A stretch of 64,000 nucleotides of DNA. Source: Cordylochernes scorpioides. Taxonomy: Eukaryota > Arthropoda > Arachnida > Pseudoscorpiones > Chernetidae. The position numbers and the translations under genes are program-made. The stretch is taken from contig CP092863.1 of assembly GCA_030710605.1 (NCBI GenBank), positions 122,525,453 through 122,589,452 of the forward strand. The letters are read 5' to 3'. Of the stretch, positions 54,571 to 63,462 are shown one piece after another. The notes under the pieces are model-generated. The model was not told the DNA's origin. It was given only the letters and a program-made list of their open reading frames with translations, and did not search any database. Each line of letters opens with the position of its first letter. Position 1 is the stretch's first letter.

Positions 54571-54679
54571 CATTTACGTTTCCTTACCATGGGACTTCTT
54601 GTATATTTCTTGTATAGAATTTGTAATAATCATATTTGTAAATGTTTTTCTCTCTTTTATGCTATTTATATTATCAAAT

Positions 54680-54905
54680 ATTATCTTCACAGACCTTACT
54701 ACAATGATAAAAAAATATTATATTAGATGAGAGGGCTTGGCTCATCAGTAGTGAACCCTCTCAGCGGTTTCGCCAAATTAATCTCTAGACCGCTCTACTA
54801 TTGTATTGGATTGGTTTTCTTGTACCCTGTATTTACTATGGAAGGCAGCTTAGGGGTGTTTAGTGAACCTATGGACATGAGCTTATAGGTCTGTAGAGGT
54901 ACATA
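54680..54905 (-). repeat. Foldback family H with conserved core
   Basis: GACCTTACTACAATGATAAA, GAGAGGGCTTGGCTCATCAG, AGTGAACCCTCTCAGCGG, TTTCGCCAAATTAATC, then CTAGACCGCTCTAC and a trailing CCTATGGACATGAGCTTATAGG shared with 4830-4855. Confidence 0.65.
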
Positions 54906-54908
54906 TAT

Positions 54909-55090
54909 ATTGTAACAAAGTATTTATTATTTTATTAACAGAGTATTATTTTTTATGTTTATATTTTGTTATACTCTGTACACTTCCCTCTTTTGCTTAT
55001 CTTTTGTTTATCCTGCATAGTTTGTTCTTGACTGAAATAAATTCTTGTCTTATCCTGAAGTTGGTTTTCCCTAATTTTCCACGTGGCAAT
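54909..55090 (+). repeat. Repeat K
   Basis: Starts ATTGTAACAAAGTATTTATT and ends TTTTCCACGTGGCAAT, with TTAACAGAG and CTTCCCTCTTTTGCTTATC inside. The best-preserved copy; about 182 bp. Confidence 0.75.
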
Positions 55091-55290
55091 ATAGTTAAAA
55101 GTATATATACATGTTTTATTTTTTCCTTGTAAACATCTCTTGTTTATTTCTTGGTCTATTCACATTGAGAATTAGCGTGGGAAATGCGACGGCTTTTTTC
55201 ACTTATCTTCCCTATAGCTGCCACCTTCTAAATTGATAATTAGAAATATTTTAAAGCTATTTTTTTCTTTTTTAAATATATATATATATA

Positions 55291-55658
55291 TGTGAAAAAT
55301 AGCACAAATGTAACATTGTACTGGGATAAGGTGCATAAATTAGAAAAAGGCATCTCCTTATCGTGCAACTGAAAGTTGCTGATGGCTGGCGCCATCTATC
55401 GGAATAAATATCAACTATTCTCGTTGATTTTTAATTATTCCAGAATTGGCCAAATAGCAGTACAGCTTGCACCACGCTGATGAGGGCCAACAGCCCGAAA
55501 CGCGTCCGTGGTTAGCTTTTCTTGATTAATCAAGAATGGGTATTTGGCCAATTCTGGAATAATTAAATATCAACGAGAATAGTTGATATTTATTCCGATA
55601 GATGGCGCCAGCCATCAGCAACTTTCAGTTGCACGATAAGGAGATGCCTTTTTCTTAA
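55291..55658. repeat. Foldback family B, both arms with ribozyme
   Basis: Here the conserved tail (TGTGAAAAATAGCAC, AACATTGTACTGGGATAAGG) is on the left. Arms GGCATCTCCTTATCG and mirror. Both arms share the private change GATGGCTGGCGCC / GGCGCCAGCCATC, showing arm-to-arm copying. Confidence 0.85.
55472..55511 (+). ncRNA. Hammerhead ribozyme, family B
   Basis: Stem I CCACG/CGTGG, core CTGATGA, stem II GGGC/GCCC closed by CAACA, GAAA, ACGCGT, cleavage after GTC between 55506 and 55507. The most perfect B copy. Confidence 0.9.
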
Positions 55659-55684
55659 TATATATATATATACAATTGAAACTT

Positions 55685-55815
55685 ATTTCTACAGCCTTTC
55701 TCATAAAATGATTAAATATTGAAAGTGGGAGAGTATGGCTCATCAGTGGTGAACCCTCTCTCTTTCAATTTTCAATATTTGCATTATATAAAGGCTGTAG
55801 AAATAGGTTTCAATT
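55685..55815. repeat. Family H, small palindrome
   Basis: TTTCTACAGCCTTTCTC, GAGAGTATGGCTCATCAGTGG, TGAACCCTCTC and GCTGTAGAAATAGG. It retains CTGATGA on the minus strand but not the GAAAC part. Confidence 0.6.
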
Positions 55816-55854
55816 CTATGTATTTTATAAGAAAAATGTGTAGCGCTAAAAATA

Positions 55855-57796
55855 TACACTCATGGACAAAACTTAAGGAAGTTGTACCTTTTAGCATGCA
55901 TATCGGGATTGAGACAATAACTCTGAAAGATATTACAGTGACCTTTATTGAAGACACACGAGATAACCAATATACACTCATGGACAAAACTTAAGAAAGT
56001 TGTACCTTTTAGCATGCATATCGGGATTGAGACAATAACTCTGAAAGATATTACAGTGACCTTTATTGAAGACACACGAGATAACCAATATACACTCATG
56101 GACAAAACTTAAGAAAGTTGTACCTTTTAGCATGCATATCGGGATTGAGACAATAACTCTGAAAGATATTACAGTGACCTTTATTGAAGACACACGAGAT
56201 AACCAATATACACTCATGGACAAAACTTAAGGAAGTTGTACCTTTCAACATGTATATCGGGATTGAGACAATAACTCTGAAAGATATCACAGTGACCTTT
56301 ATTGTAGACACACGAGATAACCAATATACACTCATGGACAAAACTTAAGGAAGTTGTACCTTTTAGCATGCATATCGGGATTGAGACAATAACTCTGAAA
56401 GATATTACAGTGACCTTTATTGAAGACACACGAGATAACCAATATACACTCATGGACAAAACTTAAGGAAGTTGTACCTTTCAACATGTATATCGGGATT
56501 GAGACAATAACTCTGAAAGATATCACAGTGACCTTTATTGTAGACACACGAGATAACCAATATACACTCATGGACAAAACTTAAGGAAGTTGTACCTTTT
56601 AGCATGTATATCGGGATTGAGACAATAACTCTGAAAGATATTACAGTGACCTTTATTGAAGACACACGAGATAACCAATATACACTCATGGACAAAACAT
56701 AAGGAAGTTGTACCTTCCAGCATGTATATCGGAATTGAGACAATAACTCTGAAAGATATCACAGTGACCTTTATTGAAGACACACGAGATAACCAATATA
56801 CACTCATGGACAAAACTTAAGGAAGTTGTACCTTTCAGCATGTATATCGGGATTGAGACAATAACTCTGAAAGATATCACAGTGACCTTTATTGAAGACA
56901 CACGAGATAACCAATATACACTCATGGACAAAACTTAAGGAAGTTGTACCTTTCAGCATGTATATCGGGATTGAGACAATAACTCTGAAAGATATTACAG
57001 TGACCTTTATTGAAGACACACGAGATAACCAATATACACTCATGGACAAAACTTAAGGAAGTTGTACCTTTCAGCATGTATATCGGGATTCAGACAATAA
57101 CTCTGAAAGATATTACAGTGACCTTTATTGAAGACACACGAGATAACCAATATACACTCATGGACAAAACTTAAGGAAGTTGTACCTTTCAGCATGTATA
57201 TCGGGATTGAGACAATAACTCTGAAATATATTACAGTGACCTTTATTGAAGACACACGAGATAACCAATATATACTCATGGACAAAACTTAAGGAAGTTG
57301 TACCTTTTAGCATGTATATCAGGATTGAGACAATAACTCTGAAAGATATTACAGTGACCTTTATTGAAGGACACACGAGATAACCAATATACACTCATGG
57401 ACAAAACTTAAGGAAGTTGTACCTTTCAGCATGTATATCGGGATTGAGACAATAACTCTGAAAGATATTACAGTGACCTTTATTGAAGACACACGAGATA
57501 ACCAATATACACTCATGGACAAAACTTAAGGAAGTTGTACCTTTTAGCATGTATATCAGGATTGAGACAATAACTCTGAAAGATATTACAGTGACCTTTA
57601 TTGAAGACACACGAGATAACCAATATACACTCATGGACAAAACTTAAGGAAGTTGTACCTTTTAGCATGTATATCAGGATTGAGACAATAACTCTGAAAG
57701 ATATTACAGTGACCTTTATTGAAGACACACGAGATAACAAAGTGTGAACAACCTCTGTATCCTTAAAAAAAATAATAATAATTGACGATCGGCGAA
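55855..57796 (-). repeat. 118-bp satellite array 5
   Basis: About 16 units on the minus strand with the leader at the right end (AACCTCTGTATCC, ATTGACGATCGGCG). Between about 56096 and 56568 two variant units alternate (TTTTAGCATGCATATC and ATATCACAG/TTGTAGAC types), a 236-bp higher-order repeat. Confidence 0.95.
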
Positions 57797-57854
57797 GAAT
57801 TGAAATATGAGAGATTATTTTTATTATTTTATCATTATCCCTATAAAACACATA

Positions 57855-58160
57855 ACACCCACAAGGTACAGGCCATGATAATCATGGTTGATAGAAGTTG
57901 GCAACTGCCTTTTACTCTAAGTACACCACATGTCTATACATGTGAAAAGAAGTTCGACATCTGCACTTAAAAATGTATCAGAGCCATGTTAGGTTATACT
58001 TACACTCGCTGGTGAGGTTGGACTTTTTCAAGAATCGAGAGCCATTGGTGCATTTTGTTTTTAAATTAGGAAAAAAATACCCAATGCGGGATTCGAACCT
58101 GGGTTGTAGCGATTGAAAACCAACGGTTTAGAGATCATCCTTCCACTGATCTGATTCATA
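57855..58160 (-). repeat. SINE S with tRNA-Glu-like head
   Basis: Minus strand starts with a tRNA-like head (GATCAGTGGAAGGATG as A-box region, TTTTCAA loop giving TTC, CCAGGTTCGAATCCCGC as T-arm with B-box, then CATTGGGTA). The body is shared with the other copies. Total about 300 bp. The D arm and anticodon stem are imperfect, as expected for an old SINE. Confidence 0.75.
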
Positions 58161-58182
58161 CATTTTGTCCCGTACATATGTC

Positions 58183-58305
58183 TAAAGAGACAAAAGTAGC
58201 CTCTCCCGTCAAAATAGACGTCAAAACTAGACGCCATCTATTGTCTCTTTAGATCAATGTCCTCTCTTCAGACCAATGTCCAAAATTTCCATCTATAGTA
58301 CATAT
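58183..58305. repeat. Family C deletion derivative
   Basis: AAAGAGACAAAAGTAGCC, CTCTCCCGTCAAAATAGACG, GACGCCATCTATTG then GTCTCTTTAGATCAATG. It lacks the rest of the arm and the ribozyme. Confidence 0.65.
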
Positions 58306-58442
58306 GTGTTATCAATAATTATTGATTGAAATTGTATTGAAACATTGATTATAAATACACAAGTTCTATCCAATATTCTCCCTGGAAAAAAAAAAAAGAT
58401 AAAAATAAGTAAAAATGTGAAATTGAGAAAAATATGAATAGT

Positions 58443-58626
58443 ATTCAAGCAATGTATTTACTATTTTATTAACAGAGTATCATTTTTTATGTTTATATTT
58501 TGTTATACTCTGTAAACTTCCCTCATTGCTTATCTTTTTTTTTATCATTCATAGTTTGTTCTTGTCTTAGATAAATTGCTGTGTCATCCTGAAGTTTGTC
58601 TTTCCTAATTTTTCCACGTGGCAATA
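58443..58626 (+). repeat. Repeat K
   Basis: ATTTACTATTTTATTAACAG, ACTTCCCTCATTGCTTATC, TCCTGAAGTTTGTC and TTTTTCCACGTGGCAAT. Confidence 0.7.
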
Positions 58627-58779
58627 TATTTCAAAATACTCCATTTCCGTATCTATATATAACTTCATCGTTCCCCCCATGTTTCATAACATTTATAAAA
58701 ATTGTCTTTCGGGATACTCTTCAATACCTTTTTCGATTCTGCAATGTTGTTTTCTCTAGTGTCAAAATCCTTCATTTCA

Positions 58780-58990
58780 AACCCATTTTAATATTTGGGA
58801 ATAGGAAAAAGTCATTGGAAGCTAAGTCTGGAGAATAAGTAGGTTGATGAAGTATTGAGATGCCGTTCTTGGCTGAAAGATCCAGCACAGCTGTAGCAGT
58901 ATGTGGCCGAGCGTTGTCGTGATGGAAAAACCAATTTTTGGAATCCCACATTTTTCCTTTGTTCTTAAAGCGAATTGATTTGCATAGACA
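58780..58990 (-). pseudogene. mariner transposase fragment (DD34D)
   Basis: Minus strand encodes WFFHHDNARPHTATAVLDL, then ISILHQPTYSPDLASNDFF and PNIKMGL. This is the second catalytic D (HHD) and, 34 residues on, the third D (SND), the classic mariner DD34D pattern. N- and C-terminal parts and the inverted repeats are not found, so it is a dead piece. It belongs to a different mariner clade from the element at 35836. Confidence 0.8.
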
Positions 58991-59034
58991 TCTCAGAATG
59001 TTTAAATAAACATTATGATTCTTTTTAAAAATAA

Positions 59035-59262
59035 ACAATTTCTACTGCCCTTACTGCAATGCAAAAATTAATGGGAGGGCCTGATTTAATGGTAGATTAA
59101 ACTGACGAAGCCGCTGGGAGGGTTCACCACTGATGAGCCAAGCCCTCCCTTTAAATTTTCCATTGCAGTAAGGACAGTAGAAATTATTTATTTTTTAAAA
59201 AGAATCATACGCGTCTATAATAGTTTCGAATTTTGATAACAGATGGCGCGCTAATGTATCAT
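59035..59262 (+). repeat. Foldback family H with conserved core
   Basis: AATTTCTACTGCCCTTACTGC and its mirror GCAGTAAGGACAGTAG flank a core GCCGCTGGGAGGGTTCACC, ACTGATGAGCCAAGCCC. In this copy GAAAC is changed (GACGAAGCC). The end is ACAGATGGCGCGCTAATG. Confidence 0.65.
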
Positions 59263-59542
59263 ATTCGTGGTGTACAATACTTTTTATGTCGAAGAATGAC
59301 ACAAGTAAAACCTTGGTATTGACATGAAAATACGAGATTTCTTCGTTCTTTTAGCTTATCTTTTCCTTTCCACTCCTTTGAATTTGGCCGCTGCCTTGTT
59401 CACTACGTTCTCCTGATCTGTCACCAATAGAAAACGTCTTGGTCAATGGTTGTCTAGCGACTAGCTTGTCACTACACGTCATTCACTACTGTCGAGGAAC
59501 AGTGACATCGTGTTAAAGCTACTTGGTAAACTCTATCTGTAC

Positions 59543-59753
59543 TTGTGAAAAAATAGTACAAATGTAATATTGTACTGGGATAAGGTGCATAAATTAAGAA
59601 AAAGGCATCTACTTATCGTGCAACTGAAAGTTGCTGATGGCTTGCGCCATCTATCGGAATAAATGTCAACGAGAATAGTTGATATTTATTCCGATAGATG
59701 GCGCAAGCCATCAGCAACTTTAAATTGCACGATAAGTAGATGCCTTTTTCTTA
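59543..59753. repeat. Foldback family B, both arms, centre deleted
   Basis: Arms read GGCATCTACTTATCG and CGATAAGTAGATGCC. The same private change appears in both arms relative to CTCC/GGAG. It lacks the ribozyme. Confidence 0.8.
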
Positions 59754-60054
59754 AAATAATGTATCTGTACTTGTTATCCAATCTCTGTTTGGACACCCGC
59801 TTCGTTGACCAATTAAAGGAACTAACTGGCTTGACGGTCACCGAGATGTTACATTGAGCTTAAGACAGAGATGGCTGGTGTCATGTTTGGGATGTAATAT
59901 GTACAGTACAACGTTCAATCGCGAATATAATTATTTATCTATCTCTGTTTAACCCAATGCCCAGTCGTATAAGTTATATTATTGTTGACCCAGATAGTTC
60001 TTTTGAATTCTCATTATCCAAACCTCAAACTCTCTTAAAACCTTTATAAAATAA

Positions 60055-60355
60055 ATGAAGCTTCCAGGGTTAAGTTTTTTGTGCAACTTTTTATTATTTT
60101 CAAGCTTTCGGACTTGTCAGTTCTTCAACAGGATTATCACGTTAACAACTTAATAATAAATATTATATTTTATATACACATTATTATTTACATATTTTAA
60201 ATACTTATATTATTGAGAGAAAAATGTATTACATTATTTCTGTTTGAAATAAAGGTTCCTCCCTGATTTATATTATCATAAAATAAATAAAGCTTCCAGG
60301 GTTAAGTTTCTTGTGCAACTTTTTATTTTCAAGCTTTCGGACTTGTCAGTCTTAA
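60055..60355 (-). repeat. Foldback family G, two arms of one orientation
   Basis: AGCTTCCAGGGTTAAGTTT, TTGTGCAACTTTTTATT, CAAGCTTTCGGACTTGTCAG occurs at 60058-60125 and 60287-60350. The first continues TTCTTCAACAGG, giving CTGTTGA...GAAAG on the minus strand with A6 replaced by U, as in the 37-kb G copy. Confidence 0.6.
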
Positions 60356-60480
60356 AACTTTAATCACTTGTTATTCATAGTATAATATATCACAGTCCAG
60401 TAAATATCATTTTATGAAAAAGGTATCTCCTTATCGTGCAACAGAAAGTTGCTGATGGCTTGCACCATCTATCGGAATAA

Positions 60481-60711
60481 TTATATATATAATAATAAAA
60501 TCGGAAAAATAAAACAGTGCAACAACTGTCCTGGTGTGGAACTAACATCTGCTCACATATTCTCATGCCCAGCAATGGCCGCAGCCTTGCAGAAAATTGA
60601 CTTAGACCCAGAGCAGCAGCTTTACACACCCAAGATAGTGGATATTGCTGCTGCTGTGATAGAGATGCATGGAGACATCTGAGGCTCTTCTTTGGACACG
60701 ACAACAACAAA
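60481..60711 (+). pseudogene. 5'-truncated LINE, C-terminal fragment
   Basis: Encodes CNNCPGVELTSAHIFSCP (a C-x2-C...H...C motif), AMAAALQKIDLDPEQQ and IVDIAAAVIEMHGDI, stop, then GAGGCTCTTCTTTGGACACG and an ACAACAACAA tail. The 10-bp target duplication is clean, so this is a recent insertion into B. Confidence 0.75.
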
Positions 60712-60801
60712 ATCGGAATAAATATCAACTATTCTCGTTGAATTTTAATTATCCCAGAATTAGACAAAAATACCCATTCTTGATTAATCAAGAAAAGCTA
60801 A

Positions 60802-60841
60802 CCACTTACTCGTTTCGGGCTGTTGGCCCTCATCAGCGTGG
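60802..60841 (-). ncRNA. Hammerhead ribozyme, family B variant
   Basis: Minus strand: stem I CCACG with AGTGG, core CTGATGA, stem II GGGC/GCCC closed by CAACA, GAAA. The stem III palindrome is altered to ACGAGT, and the site is GTA. The core is intact, but the innermost stem I pair and the stem III symmetry are lost. Confidence 0.75.
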
Positions 60842-60915
60842 TGCAAGCTGTACCTCAACGACCAAAAAAAAAACTGGTCATTCAAGCATCCTGAAAAATC
60901 ATGGAACGGGTAGTT

Positions 60916-61369
60916 ATATTATTTTGTTATTTTCATTTATTCCTAATGTATCAGTTTTAATAGTCAGTAATGTATATAATTTTTTTCTGGGCGATTATAA
61001 AAGCGAGTTAGCAAGTATCGGGCATTTGGCTATATTAGAATTACATTATTTTTCTCAATAAAAAGAATGATAAGATAGAGTTAAGACTTATCATCCACTC
61101 TCGCCCAATCAGAAATAGATTATCAAGTCTGGTGTTGTTTCACCCAATGGTCACGGGGACCGATAGTGATACAACAATGATATGGCTGAAACAATGGGAG
61201 AAGAGATAGCGCTGACAGTATATAGAGAGGACATTATCGGATGTCACTACACTCTTCCTCCTTTTACCAGCTCAGCACGTAAGTTCTCTTCAATATCATC
61301 ATATAATTTAGTGCCATCTATCGGTGAAATTTGTAAATATTTTAAACCCTACTTTCTTTTTAAATACAA
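60916..61369. other. Unassigned stretch
   Basis: Moderate complexity. GTGCCATCTATCGGTGAAAT at 61311 resembles the B arm motif. No gene supported. Confidence 0.35.
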
Positions 61370-61920
61370 TAGGACATCTCTGTAAAGGACAACTCCTAAT
61401 TTTAAAGACAAATTGTTCTTTAGGGAGAGATGTCCTCTTACTGGAGAGATGCTACAGTAGAACTACCTCTCTGTAAAGGGCAACACCTAATTTTAGAGAC
61501 AAATTGTTCTTTAGGGAGAGATGTCCTCTTACTGGAGAGTTGCTACAGTAGAACTACCTCTCTGTAAAGGACAATACCTAATTTCAGAGCCAAAATGTTA
61601 TTTAGGGAGAGATGTTCTCTTACTGGAGAGTTGCTACAGTAGAACTACCTCTCTGTAAAGGACTAACACCTAATTTCAGAGCCAAAATATCCTTTAGGGA
61701 GAGATGTCCTCTTATTGGAGAGATGCTACAGTAGAACTACCTCTCTGTAAAGGACAACACCTAATTATAAAGCCAAATTGTTCTTTAGGAAGAGGTGTCT
61801 TCTTTCCGGAGAGTTGCTTAATAGTAAAAATGGTAATTTTGTAAAGTAAAACTGTCCTCTATAGAGAGGTGTCCTCTAGCGTGAGTGTCCTCTTGTGGAG
61901 GTTCTACTTTAGATAGAATT
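61370..61920. repeat. MITE with 91-bp internal tandem repeats
   Basis: Four to five units of AGTAGAACTACCTCTCTG, TAAAGGACAACACCTAATTT, ATTGTTCTTTAGGGAGAG, ATGTCCTCTTACTGG. The right edge GTGTCCTCTTGTGGAGG, TTCTACT is the inverse of AGTAGAAC...CTC at unit starts, suggesting a terminal-inverted-repeat element enlarged by tandem duplication, as in the 118-bp family. Confidence 0.75.
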
Positions 61921-61954
61921 AAAAGTTATTTTTAACATACTTTTTTACTGCAGT

Positions 61955-62065
61955 AGATACATATTGAAAGAGAGAGGGTATGGCTTTTCAGTTGTATAAA
62001 TGGCGAAACTGCTGAGAGGGTTCGCCACTGATGAGCCATGCCCTTTTCTTTTAATATTTATCTAT
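61955..62065 (+). repeat. Family H core in hairpin
   Basis: GGGTATGGCTTTTCAG ... ATGGCGAAACTGCTGAGAGG, GTTCGCCACTGATGAGCCATG. On the plus strand GGC-GAAAC, spacer with GGTTCGCC, CTGATGA and GCC stand in permuted hammerhead order. Confidence 0.6.
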
Positions 62066-62099
62066 TGCGGCAGTGAATCTAGATAGCAATAGCGGGTAC

Positions 62100-62900
62100 C
62101 ATTTTCCTCTTATTATTCCCAGTGCATCTGCTGGTATCATTCTTTATTCTTCCCAGTGCATCTGCTGGTACCATTTATTCCTTTATTCTTCCCAGTGCAT
62201 CTGTTGGTAACATTCTTTATTCTTCCCAGTGAATTTTCTGGTACCATTTATTCTTTATGCTTTCCAGTGTATTTTCCGGTACCATTTACCCCCTTATTCT
62301 TCCCAGTGTATTTTCTGATACAATTTACCCTTTTATTTTTCCAAGTGCATTTTCTGGTATCATTTACTCCTTTCATTTTTCCAAGTGCATTTTCTGGTAT
62401 CATTTACTCCTTTCATTTTTCCAAGTGCATTTTCTGGTATCATTTACTCCTTTCATTCTTCTCAGTGCATATGCTGGTGCCATCTATCTATTTATTATTC
62501 CTAGTGCATATGCGGGTATCATTTATCCTTTATTTCCAAAGCATCTGCTGTTACCATTTACCCCTTTTATTCTTCCTAGTGCATTTGCTGTTACCATTTA
62601 CCCCTTTTATTCTTCCTAGTGCATTTGCTGTTACCATTTACCCCTTTTATTCTTCCTAGTGCATTTGCTGGTACCATTTATTCTTTATTCTTCCCAGTGC
62701 ATTTACTGGTACCATTTATTTCTTTAGTCTTCCCAGTGCATCTGCTGGTGTACCATTTATTATTCTTCCCAGTGTATTTACTGGTACCTTTTATTTCTGT
62801 TTTCTTTCCAGTGCAGTTTCTGACACAATTTACCCCTTTATCCTTCCCAGTGCATTTGCTGGTATACCATTCTTTATTCTTCCCCAGTCTATTATTGTAC
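62100..62900 (+). repeat. 39-bp minisatellite upstream of cathepsin exon
   Basis: About 20 units of CAGTGCATCTGCTGGTACC, ATTTATTCC, TTTATTCTTCC with many variants. It ends about 70 bp before the start codon. Frames over it (167 and 120 codons, hydrophobic) are repeat artefacts. Confidence 0.85.
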
Positions 62901-62971
62901 CATTCTCCCCAGTGACTTAGTATACCCATACATCTACCCCCTAACTGTATATGTGACTTGGTGGTCACAGC

Positions 62972-63070
62972 ATGAAGTTCCTCGCCGCCATCTTGCTTCT
63001 GGCAGTTGCGGCCACCCAGGCTAGACCTTCCTTCGACCAGGATTTCGGTCGCCACTGGAAGGCCTTCAAG
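62972..63070 (+). CDS. Cathepsin L-like protease, exon 1
   Basis: ATG at 62972 opens 33 codons, MKFLAAILLLAVAATQA then RPSFDQDFGRHWKAFK. It ends exactly before GTATGATG, a good splice donor, phase 0. Residues 1-17 form a signal peptide (K, hydrophobic core, small residues before the cut). The following W-x2-FK resembles the start of the I29 propeptide that keeps C1A cathepsins inactive in the secretory path or lysosome. GC-rich codons contrast with the surrounding AT-rich DNA. No later exon lies in the remaining 930 bp. Another secreted I29-type protein is possible. Confidence 0.6.
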
Positions 63071-63239
63071 GTATGATGCGTCAAAACAGATAATTATATA
63101 AAAATTCAGCAATACATTCACACTCCTTTTTTTATCAGGGTTTTCATTTTCGAAAATATTATTAAAAAATGTTTCTCACGAACTTACTGTTATGATTGAC
63201 TTCAATGCTTTCTTTCGAATTAATCATCAAAATATACTT
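63071..63239 (+). other. Start of cathepsin intron 1
   Basis: GTATGATG donor followed by AT-rich sequence. The intron would contain the H copy and the Helitron that follow, and continues past the window. Confidence 0.5.
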
Positions 63240-63400
63240 CAATAAGCCTTACTGCTGTGATAGAAAATATTAGATGAGAGAGCTTGGCTCATCAATGGTG
63301 AACCCTCTCAGCAGTTTCGCCAAAGAATCTATTGTATCGGGTTGAATGGAAGAGAGCCATTTAGGAACAAATTTGAACCGAAAGGTCATTTAATGCTAAG
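63240..63400 (-). repeat. Foldback family H with conserved core
   Basis: GCCTTACTGCTGTGATAGAAA, GAGAGCTTGGCTCATCAATGG, TGAACCCTCTCAGCAG, TTTCGCCAAAGAATC. Core changed in one place (CATCAATGG). Confidence 0.6.
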
Positions 63401-63462
63401 ATGTACGTGAAATTTGAAGCAAGTTTTAGCGCATATTCTTTTTTTACAAATTAAACAATATA

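Larger units (their letters stand above)
60413..60915 (+). repeat. Family B split by a LINE tail
   Basis: The B arm (GGTATCTCCTTATCG, GCACCATCTATCGG) is interrupted at ATCGGAATAA, which is duplicated at 60471-60480 and 60712-60721. It continues through ATTATCCCAGAATTAG to the ribozyme. The mirror arm is absent. Confidence 0.8.

Noticed and set aside
62156-62915. Hydrophobic 167- and 120-codon frames that look like membrane proteins
   Set aside because: Translations of the pyrimidine-rich 39-bp minisatellite.
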